DNA of 64,000 nt from Lepidodermella squamata. Lineage: Eukaryota; Gastrotricha. The position numbers were made by a program, and so were the translations under genes. How positions within the stretch are numbered: position 1 is the stretch's first letter; each line of letters opens with the position of its first letter. The stretch lies in NCBI GenBank assembly GCA_047495785.1, contig JBLDXI010000036.1, positions 1,116,001-1,180,000 on the forward strand. Reading direction: 5' to 3'. Below are positions 34,286 to 46,600 of this stretch, in pieces. Below the pieces are notes generated by a model. It worked only from the letters and a program-made list of their open reading frames with translations, was not told where the DNA came from and made no database searches.

Positions 34286-37200
34286 GAGTAGTTTTTCGCG
34301 TGGCATGCGCTCAAAGTTGCAAGGGTAGCCGGTACAACTTTGAACACGATAGAAATTCATTATTTTGACTTTGAGGAAAATGTTTCAATTTTTTATAGAC
34401 TTCGCTTGCATCTAATGAACTCCACTCCGCTCCATAGAGAACGTAGGGATCAGAAAAAACACTTTACACTTTCTATCTCTTTCTATCTATTGACAACCAA
34501 CTAATTTCAAATACCGAGTAAATGTCCACCATAAAAATGATAATGGCTTTTTATTTTTTCAATTTTCACGCACTTCGTTCTTTATGAGCAAACCAGTGAG
34601 TTGAAAATCGCAAATTTCACGCGAAATTCTCTGCGAACGAATAAAGTTGGATTTTTTATTACAAAAATTCTTGGTGTTCAAAGTTATATTGCGCTGTTCA
34701 AAGTTGTACTACCCCTTGCCAAATCCTTGCGCTTTAGAATTTCCGAGAATGAAAAATATCAGGATGTTCCGGAAGGCGACCCCTATCGAACTACGTTGAA
34801 AACCCGACCAAAATCGCATCTGTTGAATTTTCACAGCACATTGAAGTTTGCATGGACGTAGGTGTTCAAAGTTGTACCGGATTACGGTAAAAGATTTTCC
34901 ACTAAAACACGATCAAAAATCTAAAAGCCTGTTTTCCGGCCTGGCTGAGCTCGGGAGAAGAAGGGGGCGAGACGATCCTATTTCCTTGAAAGTCGCACAC
35001 TGAATTTACCTTCTCGATAAAACAATACGTTCGTCGCGGGGTTGTAATATATTCGGAACAGCGCTTCGTTTTCATAGAACTCAAGAATAGGAAATTTGGC
35101 ATCGGAGAAATCCGCAAATCCAGCGTACAGGGAAATCGCGAATGAACTGTTGAGAATGAGCTTGCTACTTGCCACTTCCAAATAGCTAGCTGAACTTCCG
35201 ACAGAGAGTGCTGCGTTAGGATAGTCGAAGGGCCCGGGAACGAACGAGGCGGGAGAGTTGCCAACCAAGGCTGCTTCGATGTTATTGCCACTAATATCAC
35301 GTATGCCGTATTCCTGCGTGAGAGGGTAGAAAGCCATATTGCGTGGTAGACCGAAAGAAGTCTCTGCAGGTGGATTTATATTCTACTGAAAACGCGGATA
35401 AATAAAGGAAAACATACTCTGATTGCAGTTATCCAATGTGGCGTAAGTGGTGCTATCGGATTGCGTCTAATTTTTCAAATTTCGAAAAAACTGAATTAGT
35501 AAGAAGATGCCAATCATACCGAATTTTCCGGACAGCTATCTGTCACGGCTACGCACGTGGCCGACATCAGAAGCTGATTCTTGCAGAGCTTGTACTGAAA
35601 TATAAAAAATAACTTAATTTAATTAAGTTTTTCTGGAAAATTAAATGGGAACTTGGATGGGAATATTTGAAATTGCTGAATCAAATCATAAATTATATTC
35701 ATTATACCGTATACGACGTAATTTTCGTTGTGTTTTTATTTTCGCGATTCGGGTTTTCGAGCCTGTACTTAAATGTTCGTGGTTACATTGGGGAATTAAG
35801 AAATCCTAAACAATGGCGAATTAATCACGTAAAATCTATTTAAATTAGCTCATTCCCACACAATTCCACGCTAATTTTCGAATCACTCTATCTGAAGCCT
35901 AAAAGCTCCCTGAAATATAAAATTTGAGACGACGTTATAAACATTTTGCTCTTAACTTAACAATTAACAAATTTATAAATTAACAAAATTACCCGCAGTT
36001 CCATTTGACAGGCGTTGTGATTTTCTTCGAAAGACGTTGAGCTGCCATAGACTTTAACCTGGCAGCAAGAAATATTTCAAGACATATTTCAATTCTGAAG
36101 AGTATTCGTTATGACCAGCTAACCCGCGTTCCACTCGGAACAATTCCATAGCACTGCTTGCCCTTGCTTGTTTCGCACTGAACAGCTCTCTGTTGCAGCA
36201 TTATGGAAAAATATAAAAGATGGCGCGTCATTTAAAATGTTACTCCATTAAGGCAGTTTGCCCTGTTGGCGAATGTCGAAGACGAAAATTCTCGCGTTTC
36301 AGACCCAGCCTGACATCCTGTTGTCTCGAGGCGGCAATCGATGAAGCTCCCGTCAGACGTGCTGAAGCATCTGACATGCGGTTTCTCACTATCAGCAATT
36401 TGTACTAATAAGTGCATGATAAGCTAGTTAGTTAAACATTATTAGGGTTTGAAAGAAAAAACGTACAAGATGTGCCTGAGATGCAGAGGCCTAAACTGGC
36501 GTACGAGCCACCGCCTTCGAGCTATTAAAATAGAACAGCAATTATAAGGGTGAAACAAGAGAGCTAGAGAGGCTAAATTCTTTCAAACCCAGTTCTCAGG
36601 ACACGTGAAGTTGGATGGAATACATGTTTTCACCACTCCGCTGTCTGTGCATCGCTTGAAAGATTGATTCTGAAGATCAAAAGTTATAACATGTACTGAA
36701 ACTGAAAGATTAAGCGCTGATGAAATTACCGCAAATTTCGATAGCGCCGCATTGCAAGCGGCTAAACTGTCCTTCAGGGCGTTATTCCTGAACCAATCCA
36801 GCTAAAACATAATACAGTTATAACGAAATAGTTGATGGAGCTGTAAATTCACCTCGATTTCTCTGTCTTCAGCTGTTTCGCTGGTTAATTTGCAGTTGCC
36901 TAGGCCGGGATTGCAATGCGGTGTCAGGGCGCCGTATTTGTAGCACATTTTAGCATTCTGTGTTCGATACGGATCAACATAATTAGCAGTTGACCAGAAA
37001 CGTGAATATCAAGTTTCTTACCCCTGATCGGCATGATGGCAAATCTGGGAACAACGGGCCCCACTGGCGGATAAAAAAAAAATTTACAATCACATCGAAT
37101 GACGTATAAAAATGAATAGCTTCTCTTTATTCGAGTTTTTGTGCATTTTTTTTTAAATCAAATAAAAATACTTCAAACCCTTGATTTGTACGTTAACGTG

Positions 37201-37925
37201 AGCGGTCAAAAAATCTCAGAATTCTATCTAATGTGAATGTCCAATTAAAAAATTAGTCACCACTATAAATTTGTTGGAAACAAAATCAATAAAATTCTCT
37301 GACTTGATCGCAGGATGGCTAATAGCCGAGAACAATCACTCATACGTTTCATACATTCAAAATTACGGTTGAGAAGAGGCACGCGACGAATTTAGAGTTC
37401 GAAAATGAAAAAAACAGCGAGAAGAAATGGGCTTTTATTTAAGTGATCAAAATTGAAAAATGAGTGAATAAATGCTTAGAACTGGAATAAAACGATAAAT
37501 AAAAAAATATCCGAGAATTTTGAATCGCAACCATCTTCATTGCGGGATCTTTATCGCTCTAAGCACAGAAAATTTAATTTTAATTCCTGATTTTAGCTAT
37601 TTTTTTAACCCAAGTCCAATCCCTCTTGACGAAAAGCTGCGATTTATTAAAAAATTTAAAATAACCTGATTATCACTGTAGGTAATAGGTTACAATTGAC
37701 AAAGGGGAAAATTAAAAATTAGCAATTTTAAGGTTGAATAGTGATCAATTATTTAAACATTTTAAAATAAAATACCTGATACTCGGTGATAGGATCGCAG
37801 GTGGGGTTGTTATCGCGGCAAGAATTAAATGCATTATTTGTCACCTGGAAGCATCGCTTGAAAACTTGGCTCGATGCTAGGCTAATGAGAACGATCGAAA
37901 TAAATGCTGGAATAAATGCTCTCAT

Positions 37926-38130
37926 TGCTGCTTTATTTGAAAAAAAATAAATGCTTAATGGTGTGAACTAGTTGAAAATTCGTTGATCCGGTCCGTTTTT
38001 GGTTGGCTCTTGGCGCGTGCTTCAATTTGCTTCGAAAACATCACATGATATCTCCTGGTGAAAACATAACACGCAATAGAAATACAGACAGAATTTTACT
38101 GCTTTAACCTGACCTGTCCAGGCATGGACA
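37926..38130 (-). promoter_or_regulatory. conserved 5' flank of gene B
   Basis: Aligns over about 200 bp with the flanks of genes A and C. The most conserved blocks are TTTATTTGAAAAAA next to the start codon and ACCTGACCTGTCCAGGCATG about 180-200 bp upstream. Probably 5' UTR plus proximal promoter. Confidence 0.5.
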
Positions 38131-39201
38131 ACGGGCTCAACTTAATTAATGAAAACAAAAATTGCTCATCACCCCAAAACCCGTATCTGCTGAATATTTT
38201 TGCAGAACGATTGACGCCTGAAACCGAATTCCCTAATGGCAGACATCCGAAAAAAGTTGGTGATGTGAGGTTCAGTTTAGGTTCAGAAGTGAAGCTTTTG
38301 TGCACATTTCAATTTTTCATTTTTCAAAATTGAGCAGAGATGACTCGGAAACGGTGAGGAATTAGCACATATGAGATTCTGTGAGCTTTTTCATATGGGT
38401 TCGGATTGTTTTTGGTCAAATACGAGCCCGAGGAACCTCAGAGTTAAAGAACACGAAGTTTTCAAAAGTCACAATTCTTAAGCACATCTATTAGGTAACC
38501 TCACCCTATGCTTTGTTCTCCCTGTTTAAGATGGCTTTTGTACAGCCTTGCTCAAGATGAAATGAAAATGTCCATCTGTTGTGTTGTCAAAATCACAAGT
38601 AAATCCGTTCTAAAACTACGTCTCCACTACTACAGCTGCCCTCACTGAATATGCTCAACAATCATGTGTGGCTTTTTCTTAACGTCATTATTAAGCTGTC
38701 CTCTCTCGTTTCTTGGGCGTAGAAGCTTTAAAATAAATAAATAAATTATGCGCAAATAAGCAAAGCAAGTATAACGCGTGTGAGATGCTTCCATGCGCCT
38801 TTTGATTCCTCACGGTTCTCGCTTCCAAAATAGTTGAATCCACGACTCACTATAGGCAGTTAGGCGCGTCTGCAACAAAGTGTACCCAGGTTTTTTGAAA
38901 AATTCAGCCGCACTCCACGGATTTCCGACTAAATTCAACTGCTTCTCAATACGTGAGCTATTTCAACATTATTTTTAGCTTGTTTATCAGAAACGGCATA
39001 GTTGAGCCCGTCTAGCACTGTGGACATGGAACCCAAAGAATGCTGATTATCCAAGTTATCTTTGATAAGAAAGCGACAATGCATAAATTTATTTCTTCGA
39101 ACTGGTTGACATTCAATAAATTACCTTCAGAATCACATTAGTAACGACAATTCAATTTAGCATTAATTAATTAGAAGCAAATAGTTATCGTTTTTCTTGG
39201 T
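38131..39201. other. intergenic between genes C and B, no gene recognised
   Basis: No exon of the family and no recognisable domain on either strand. Confidence 0.45.
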
Positions 39202-40356
39202 TTAGCGCATGCCTGGAACTGCGAAAGCGGCGCAGTTGATCTCGACAATTCGCAACTGGTTCACAGTAAGAGCCTGGTTGAATATGTTCAGACAAGTCAA
39301 ACCATCACCATACTGACTTTCCGGATCTTCCCAGGATCTGCAAGAAAGGCAATTAGTTGGAAATTAAGCTGTGTGATGATTAGACACTTACCGCCCAATG
39401 ATGAATTTACCGCTTTTCGTGATTGGTCGCGTGCCATTCCATATCAAACGACCCTCAACGTCATCATAAAAACCCAGTTTGTTGCCGTCCGCATCGAGCG
39501 TGACTGCTAGAAAATACCAGTATAGGTCATATTGAGAGAGGAAGGAAGCGACGAAAGTATCATCGCCGTACGGCCGAAGGTTGAACTTGCCGCCTGCTGC
39601 ATAGATCCCAAGTCCCGGCGTAGATCCGTCAGGGGCGAATTCGAGAATCGGCTGCTTCACATTAGGGTGTGCTCGGCTGGGAATCGAGGCGAAGAGTGCG
39701 ATTGTGAAACTACCAGTGTCGAGCTTGACTTTGTCAGCAGTCACAACAATAGGATCAGCCGATTTGTAAAGGAATGTGGAGTTGTCCATTCCGGAAGGGC
39801 CCTTAGTGGTAGACAGAGGCGTGTTAGGTGGCGTGGCATCGGCCTTAGGATCGACAACATCTTTGAAGTCAGAGACAAGCGGCCAAATAGCAGTGTTCGA
39901 GGGCAGAAGGGTTGTCAAAGCTTCGGGCTGCCAAGTTTTACCTGCGTGAATTTGCAGACACTTCTTCCTCACGATCCACAATTGTTCCAACGATAGAGCT
40001 TGATCGAAAACTGACACACACGTTATTTGACCAGAATGACTCGGCAAAACATTCTCGTCGCCGGCGAAACTCCTCCCAAACCTGATTTTAGTGCTCGCAA
40101 TAGCTGGAAACCCAAAACTCTCTGTCCAATAATACTTGCCGCAATGTGAAGATATTTCGTTAGATGTGCTGTTGTATGAAACGGCGATAAAGAACCATGC
40201 CCCAATGTTACAGCATACTTTTTTAAACGAATGTTCCATGTATTCTGTAAATAGTGAAACAATAAATATTATTTTTCAACTAATTTTCTTATATGATGAC
40301 TTTTAATTTACGTGAACAATTTGTTTACGTTAGAAAGGAAATTATAATGCTTGGGG

Positions 40357-40463
40357 CAGAGGGGTTTTTTTTATTCGCAAAAATAATACACGATGTAATA
40401 CACGATAATACACAAAATACAGCATATACTGTTCGAAGTGTTGCGAATAAAAAAAACCCTCTG
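40357..40463. mobile_element. 107 bp MITE in gene C intron 12
   Basis: Ends CAGAGGGG plus a T run and ATTCGCAA, answered by the inverted TTGCGAAT, A run and CCCTCTG. The 24 bp arms are nearly perfect, separated by about 60 bp rich in AATACAC. No clear target duplication. Confidence 0.65.
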
Positions 40464-41184
40464 GTGTTTACGGTTCGATAGCTTCATCTTAATCTTAATC
40501 TTGATCTTTAAAGACGACGTTTTTTATCTCACCATTCAAGATCGTGCGCGCGTTTGATCTCTCGTACTTTATTCACTCACAAGCGCTACAACTATAGCCA
40601 TTGTTGATGGGATTTAGTGAATGGTAGTTCATCCGCATCTTCAATTTTTGTAAAACTAACTGCACATGTTAGTGCCTATTTTTTCCTGCTTTTTCTGTGC
40701 TGCTGCTGAGTGATAAGAAGACAAAGAAAAAAGTCAGCTCCAAAGAGTTTTGTCTAAATTAAATAATTTGAATTTATATGGCCACATGCCACATTTTGAT
40801 TCTATAGAATCTCAGCCACGTCGAAAATTATCGTAAAAAATTGAAAGAAAGCAAAGAAATGTACACCAGGCTATCATGGATCTTGGATATATAGCTAACC
40901 AAAAAAATCAGCGTCACCTTAGTAACAGAGAAAAAACCTAGCGAGGCATTCAAAATACTGAAAACAATTGTGGAGGGGGCCTGATGCCACCTGGAAATGC
41001 GTGCACGGGAAAAATTTACTGTACATATTAATCTATCAATCTATCTTAATCTCGTTTGCATGCCGCTTAAGCGAAACTTGAAGGAAAAGTGGCCTGACTA
41101 CTTGGCGCGAGGCATCATCGGCATTTTATATGTAGTGATGCCCACAGTTTTTCCGGGACCAAGAGAGAATGATAGGCTTGAGTG

Positions 41185-41760
41185 CATAGACAACACTGTA
41201 ACAGATAGGAAACTAACGATCTTTCCATAGTGAATTTATTCGAGCTGTTATTGCAAAAAGGGCGGCACTCGACCGCTTTTTATGCCACCCAGCGCCCTAT
41301 CCGCCCATTATAATTTTAATTAATTTCAAAAATTAAAAAAGAGGCAGGTACCTCTTTTGAAAATTTTGATTTTCTGCTCATAAATACTTGAAGCGGCCCT
41401 CTATCTAATGATACCAGGCACACCTAGTGTTCCCATATGGATAATTTTCTAAAATTCGCCAAAAAGTGCTATATTTGGTGTTTTTGGGCAAAATTGCCAT
41501 TCTTCTGCCACGGTTGGCTCTTTCGGAAAAATTTTGAAAAATTTGAAAAAATTAGTTTATCCACGTTGAGAAATTTCTCTATCCGACGATATAAAATTTG
41601 TAGGGTAAATAATTTATTTCAATTTTCCGATTTTTTCCGAGCTCGAACATTTTTTATTTGCTAGAATATTTCTGAATAAAGCAACGCTGTGAGAGAATTC
41701 AAAGTCCAATATGCATAGCCGGAAAAAATCGGAACATCGAAATAAATTATTTACCCTACC
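41185..41760. mobile_element. CATAGA-type fold-back MITE, truncated half copy
   Basis: Begins CATAGACAACACTGTAACAG like 17415 and keeps GCACTCGACCGCTTTTTATG, GCCCTATCCGCCCA and the start of the central palindrome (GGTAAATAATTTATTTC and its inverse). It is then cut off 60 bp from the gene C exon end at 41820. The right arm is missing. Confidence 0.75.
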
Positions 41761-41937
41761 AGTTGTTAGCGGTCTGATGTTATCGTTAACATAATTAGGA
41801 AATACGGCATCAAACTTACTCGAAACGGTTGTCGCATAATAGGGTGAGTAAGGATTGATCTGCATTCGCAATTGCGCTGCATCGTCGTAGAACTCAAAAA
41901 CCGGGAAGTAATTCTTGGAGAAATCCGAAAAGCCAAC

Positions 41938-42198
41938 TGAAGGGTTGATATCCCTGACCTGGTTCGGGGGAAACTAATAACAGCGATTAGACTGAATAAT
42001 ATACAAGGCAGTTCAGTAAAGCAGATCAACTGATAACTTTATTGTCATGATTTAGGGCTTATATAGCCAAGAGGACGCCAAATTAGATGAGTTGTAATGA
42101 AGTGCGTCACGTGATATTACTGTCACGAGCGCTAGCTAGAATAATAAGAATGGACTACTGAACTAATAATTGGGACAGGGTACATAGCGATCCTCTCA
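41938..42198 (-). repeat. 3' LTR of the retrotransposon
   Basis: Identical to 48818-49078. In element orientation it begins TGAGAGGATC and ends CAACCCTTCA. It holds a TATA box (GGCTATATAAGCC), a CACGTG E-box upstream of it, and AATAAA (complement of 42038-42043) about 20-25 bp after the TATA box, so U3, R and U5 can be told apart. Confidence 0.95.
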
Positions 42199-42214
42199 TA
42201 TGCCCCTCCCTTAC
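42199..42214 (-). promoter_or_regulatory. polypurine tract
   Basis: On the minus strand GTAAGGGAGGGGCATA lies immediately before the 3' LTR, the expected position for plus-strand DNA priming. Confidence 0.8.
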
Positions 42215-42292
42215 AAGTAAACGTCTTACGTTTTTTTATGAGAACAAGCAAATTAAGAAAATCACGATGAATCACAGGAGAAAAATTCGAAG

Positions 42293-42868
42293 TTAGTCTT
42301 CAAGCATCTTCATCATAATCATCTTCTTCATGTGTTTTGCCATGTCATCGCCAGCTTGCTGTGGCTTTGGACGCCCCAGAATCCCCCAACAGCGGCTGGC
42401 AGCATGGCCAAGTTTGCCGCAATTCGAGCAAGGCAGGGCAGAGCGACGAAAGTAGCCAGCGCCAGAAGTAGAGCCAGGGCCGGGGGGAAGAAGAGCAGCA
42501 GGGGCATCCGGTACAGCAGAGGCGGTGGCGACAGAGGGCAGAACAGTGGCAGGAACAGCGAGGGGAGGAGCAGGCAGAAGGGCTTCCTTGAAGGCGGTGG
42601 CCATGGCCTTCACAAGGCGGGTCCTGATGGACGCAGACGTGACGTGCTGAAGGATCAGAGGGATGAACAACAGCTTCCAGTCTGGTTCGCCACTCATGGA
42701 GGAAGCAGCTTCGCCAACCTGGGTCCTGGTTAGTCGAAAGTCGAATTTGGCATCGAGGATGCCGTCGCAGGCAAAAGCCGATTGAGCTATTGTTTTTACG
42801 AGGAATTCGTTTTCGGATTCGGTTGCGGGCAGGGCTGCGCTGAGTTGGTGCATCTCGATATCAGACAT
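42293..42868 (-). CDS. retrotransposon ORF3: small zinc-knuckle protein
   Basis: 191 codons from an ATG at 42868, between pol and the 3' LTR. Residues 1-95 hold a mainly helical-looking region (SDIEMHQLSAALPATESENE...). About 95-140 is Ala/Pro-rich. At about 146-159 is CSNCGKLGHAASRC, a CX2CX4HX4C knuckle, and the C-terminus is basic and Met-rich. It is clearly richer in G+C than gag and pol. Its position is that of an env gene, but there is no signal peptide or membrane segment. It could be a captured gag-like or host nucleic-acid-binding gene. How it is expressed is unclear; 787 bp separate it from pol, so a spliced mRNA is possible. Confidence 0.75.
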   Translation of the reverse strand: MSDIEMHQLSAALPATESENEFLVKTIAQSAFACDGILDAKFDFRLTRTQVGEAASSMSGEPDWKLLFIPLILQHVTSASIRTRLVKAMATAFKEALLPAPPLAVPATVLPSVATASAVPDAPAALLPPGPGSTSGAGYFRRSALPCSNCGKLGHAASRCWGILGRPKPQQAGDDMAKHMKKMIMMKMLED

Positions 42869-43655
42869 GATGATTAAATAACTGAAATTCCTTTGAGAAA
42901 GCGAAGATAAATATGATTGAAACTGAGAAGGCAGGGTGGTTGGTTGAAATTCTGTGAATTTTTGAGGGTTTAAGTAGAGGATTTTCCAATTATTGGCTGT
43001 GTGGCGTAATTATTGATGACAAGGATTGATAGCCATCATTGTACGGATGCCTTATTGCGATCCGGAAATCATTAGCAATTTTTAAAAAAATTGAAATTTC
43101 TGAAATTTTAGTCAGTTCTGTAATGAGCTAGTGAAGTTCCATTATAATTAGGCCGAGATAACAAAATGATGCCAAATGATATTTACAGTAAAATTTGAAT
43201 TGCGAATCCCATGATTAACTTATAATGTCCATTATCATAGCAATTTTCCAACCGACAACACTTTGAAGACTGCTCGATGACCTTGATGTCAAAACCAATT
43301 TTCCCTATCCTGGTTTCATGCTTTTATTGCTCATAAATGAAATATGGCATAAACATAGTCTAGCGTTAGAAAAAGTGGCAGATACAAAGCTCAACCTGAT
43401 TTCTGGTGCTAGCCAGGAGTAGAGACACGTTTCCGGTACCAGATTTAAAATTTCAACGCTCAATTTTTCCATTCACACTGTCCATTAATCAACACTCATG
43501 GCGGATTGCGCAGATTCGTAGTATTTTATATAGGTACTGAGAAGTTAAGAATAATTTTATTCATTCCAAGAAAATTGGATTAATTTATGAAGTGCCAAGT
43601 GGCAAACTAATTATATTCACATTATGAAGAGAAGACCTTCAATTATTATTTTTAT
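42869..43655 (-). other. non-coding spacer between pol and ORF3
   Basis: 787 bp AT-rich, no open frame of note on the element strand and no recognisable env. It may contain a splice acceptor for ORF3. Confidence 0.6.
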
Positions 43656-46600
43656 TCATTTATTTTTTGTATCACTGAAAATGCTGTTGACAAACGATGA
43701 AAACTTCTCTTTGGCAGAGGACAGCAAATTTGTGCCCTTATTTTCGATGACAGGATTTACATCAGTATTTCTGGCTTTCGATCTTGTATTATACTGGTGG
43801 GGAACAGTCTTCTGCCCATCAGTAGCCAATATATTCGGGATGGAATAGTCGATAGCTTCTTCTCCTTCTTCTGTCACTTCTTCGATAGGATGGAAGATCA
43901 GGTGTTCAGGCTGATTTTTCCACAAGTCAATTTTTGAGACATTTACAGTGTCCGTATTAGATTCGCCGAATTTCAGCCTGACAATATTAGCGTTATCCGG
44001 AAAGACTTCTACAACTTCGAATGGACCCGCGAAGCGGTCACCGAATTTGCCGTCGCGATCAATGACCTTTTTTCGTACCAAATCACCCACCTTAAAGGAA
44101 ATGGGTTTCAAATTGGCATCAGCGCGCTTTTTCCGTGATTCGAAGTCAGCCTTGGCCCTTGTTTGAGCCTCTTTCCAGATTTTTGACATGATTTTCATTT
44201 TTTCTTCAATATACTCGGATGGAGAGGTGGTTTGGGTAATTTTGTTGTCACCGCACATGAGATAAAGTGGATCCTTGAGCTTTCGCCCAAAGACCATCTC
44301 ATGAGGACTTACACCCGTGGCTTTGTGAGCAGTAGCATTAAATGCATATGTTACAACATCAAGGTTTTTGTCCCAGTTTTTGCGGTATTTACGCGCCATC
44401 ATTGCAATGGTGTCGGCCAGAACCCGATTATACCTTTCCGTTACACCGTCACCTTGAGGATAATAACTCGTAGTTCGGACTTTTTCAATACCCCACTTTT
44501 CACAAAAGTCTTTAATCAGGTCACTTTCAAATTGGGTGCCACGATCAGTAAGTAGAACGTCGGGTATTCCGTACTGCAAGAAATAGGACTCAAGGGCATC
44601 GGCCGTCGCTTCAGCTGTGATTGTTTTCATTGGTTTTGCTTGGGCGAAGTGGCAAAAATGTTCAACAATCGTGAGGATGTGAGCATTGCCCCTTATGGTA
44701 GGCGGGTTAATGGGGCCTACGAAGTCAATGGAAATCATTTCGAAAGGTTTCGATGCCATAAGTGATTTCATTCCGCCGCGTAGAGCTCGAGTTTCGGCTT
44801 TACGTTTTTGACAGAGGTCGCAACCTTGGCAATAATGCCTAATGTCCGATGGCATCAGTGGCCACCAGTAATGATCCCTGACACGTTTGATAGTTTTATT
44901 GCTACCAAAATGACCGCCGGAAGGAGCATCATGGCTTTGGTACATGACGTATTTTCGCCACGCTCTTGGAACAAGGAGTGAAAGTTCACCAGTAGGTAGA
45001 CGTTTGCACCAGGCATTTCCACGAGAGGGATCTTGTTCAAGGCGATCAAAATTACGCATGATACAATCAATTCGCTTCTTAGTTTCAGGATTATCAATTT
45101 CACCGATTTCTCGAGTGCCTTGTTTTTTGGAATTAATCACAGGGCCTATTTCAGGATCTGTCCATTGAGCCTGACTAAGCTCGTCAAAATTCCAGCTTAA
45201 TTCCTTCAAATAGATCAAATGGATGAAATCGGTTTCCTGATCTTCTGAGGGAAAGCATCTCGTAAGTGCATCAGCATATTGATTCTTTCCTGGGACATAT
45301 TCTAGTCGAAACTCGAATTCTTGCAACTCCAGCATCCATCGGTTCATTTGAGCATTAGGAGTTTCAAGGGTTCTGAGCGCAAGCAGCGGTTGATGATCAG
45401 TTCGGATCACGAAAGTTTGACCCAGCAAATATTGCCTGAATTTTCTAGCTACAGACCAGAAGATGGCATACGCCTCCTTTTTAATGGTGGCATAATGTCT
45501 CTCAGCCTGAGTTAGACTTTTGCTCGCTGATGCTACAAGTTTCAACTTGCCGTCTACTTCTTGGCAAAGCAAAGCACCGAGTGCCTCATTAGATGCATCG
45601 GTATATAGAATGAAGGGCTTGTTGTAGTTAGGAGGTGTGAGAACTGGAGGGTTCAAAAACGCCTTTTTAACCTTTTCAAAAGATTCTAACATCTTATCAG
45701 TCCACTTCAATTTGCCTTTGCCTTTGCCACCACCTGTGGCTGCCGTTAACGGTGAGACTAATTCAGCATAATCAGGCACGAAATTCCTTAGAAAATTTGC
45801 CAGACCCAAAAAGGCTCTCAGCTTCTTGATCGTTTGAGGGGGTTCACAATTTCGAATTGAACTCAATTTGTTGGGATCAGCGGCTATACCCGATTCAGAA
45901 ATTATTGTTCCAAGAAATTTGACCTCTTTTACAAGAAATCGACATTTCTGAGGCTTCAAAAGCATTCCTGACTTGAGAATCCTAGATAGGACTTCTCTTA
46001 GCCTTTCCAACATTTCTTCGATAGTATCGGCCCAAATGTTGATATCATCCTGTAAAACGACGCACGTTTTATATAAGAGTCCGTCAAGAAGTTGATTCAC
46101 ATAATTCTGCATTTCATTCGATGCATTTTTTATTCCAAATGGCATTCGAGTGAAGCAATACACACCTGATCTTGTTCGAAATGCCGTTTTTTCTTGATCT
46201 TCCTCGCGAAGGGGGATGGTCCAGTAGGCTGAACTAATATCTATTTGGCAATAGAATTTATGTCCAGCTGCGGCTTCGATCAGTTTAGGCATGTTCGGCA
46301 TAATTTGGGCTTCTGGTTTCAAAAACGGATTCATAGGTGAAAAATCAATCGTAAATCTGAGCTTATCGCTATCTTTTTTCTTCACCAAAACCGGATAAAA
46401 TGCAAATTGCGCATGAGGACATTCACGAATGATGTTATTCTGAAGCATTTCATTTTTGTGTTCCTCAATAATTACATCTTGAGTGGGCGAAAAATTCTTC
46501 GGTTTGATAACAAATTTGTTAGCATCAGCTTCAGGTAAGAAATCAATTTTATGGTGGACGCCTTTTGCAAGACCCACCTCGCCGCGCTTGGAAAAGCATG

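Larger units (their letters stand above)
30750..37925 (-). pseudogene. gene B: short-subfamily LamG/four-cysteine gene with a frameshifting deletion
   Basis: Fourteen exons: 37776-37925, 37022-37063, 36853-36957, 36730-36801, 36589-36669, 36467-36521, 36244-36404, 36124-36189, 35993-36058, 35520-35594, 35418-35466, 35010-35363, 30950-31707, 30750-30885. A signal peptide (MRAFIPAFISIVLISLASS) and about six modules precede the LamG domains. In exon 13, after GKTWIPEELTTLL near 31365, about 100 bp present in gene C is missing. The frame then shifts to a stop, while the rest of LamG 2 (GPFGEQVFEF... KRPITKSGQFILGR) continues in another frame. Exon 13 is 758 nt where 757 or 760 would keep phase. 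Otherwise every exon is open. The protein would end after the first LamG domain. Intron 12 is 3.3 kb and holds a LINE piece, a minisatellite and a MITE. Confidence 0.8.

Noticed and set aside
42332-42733. 133-codon plus-strand open frame rich in Arg and Gly
   Set aside because: It is the antisense shadow of ORF3, a product of that ORF's high G+C.
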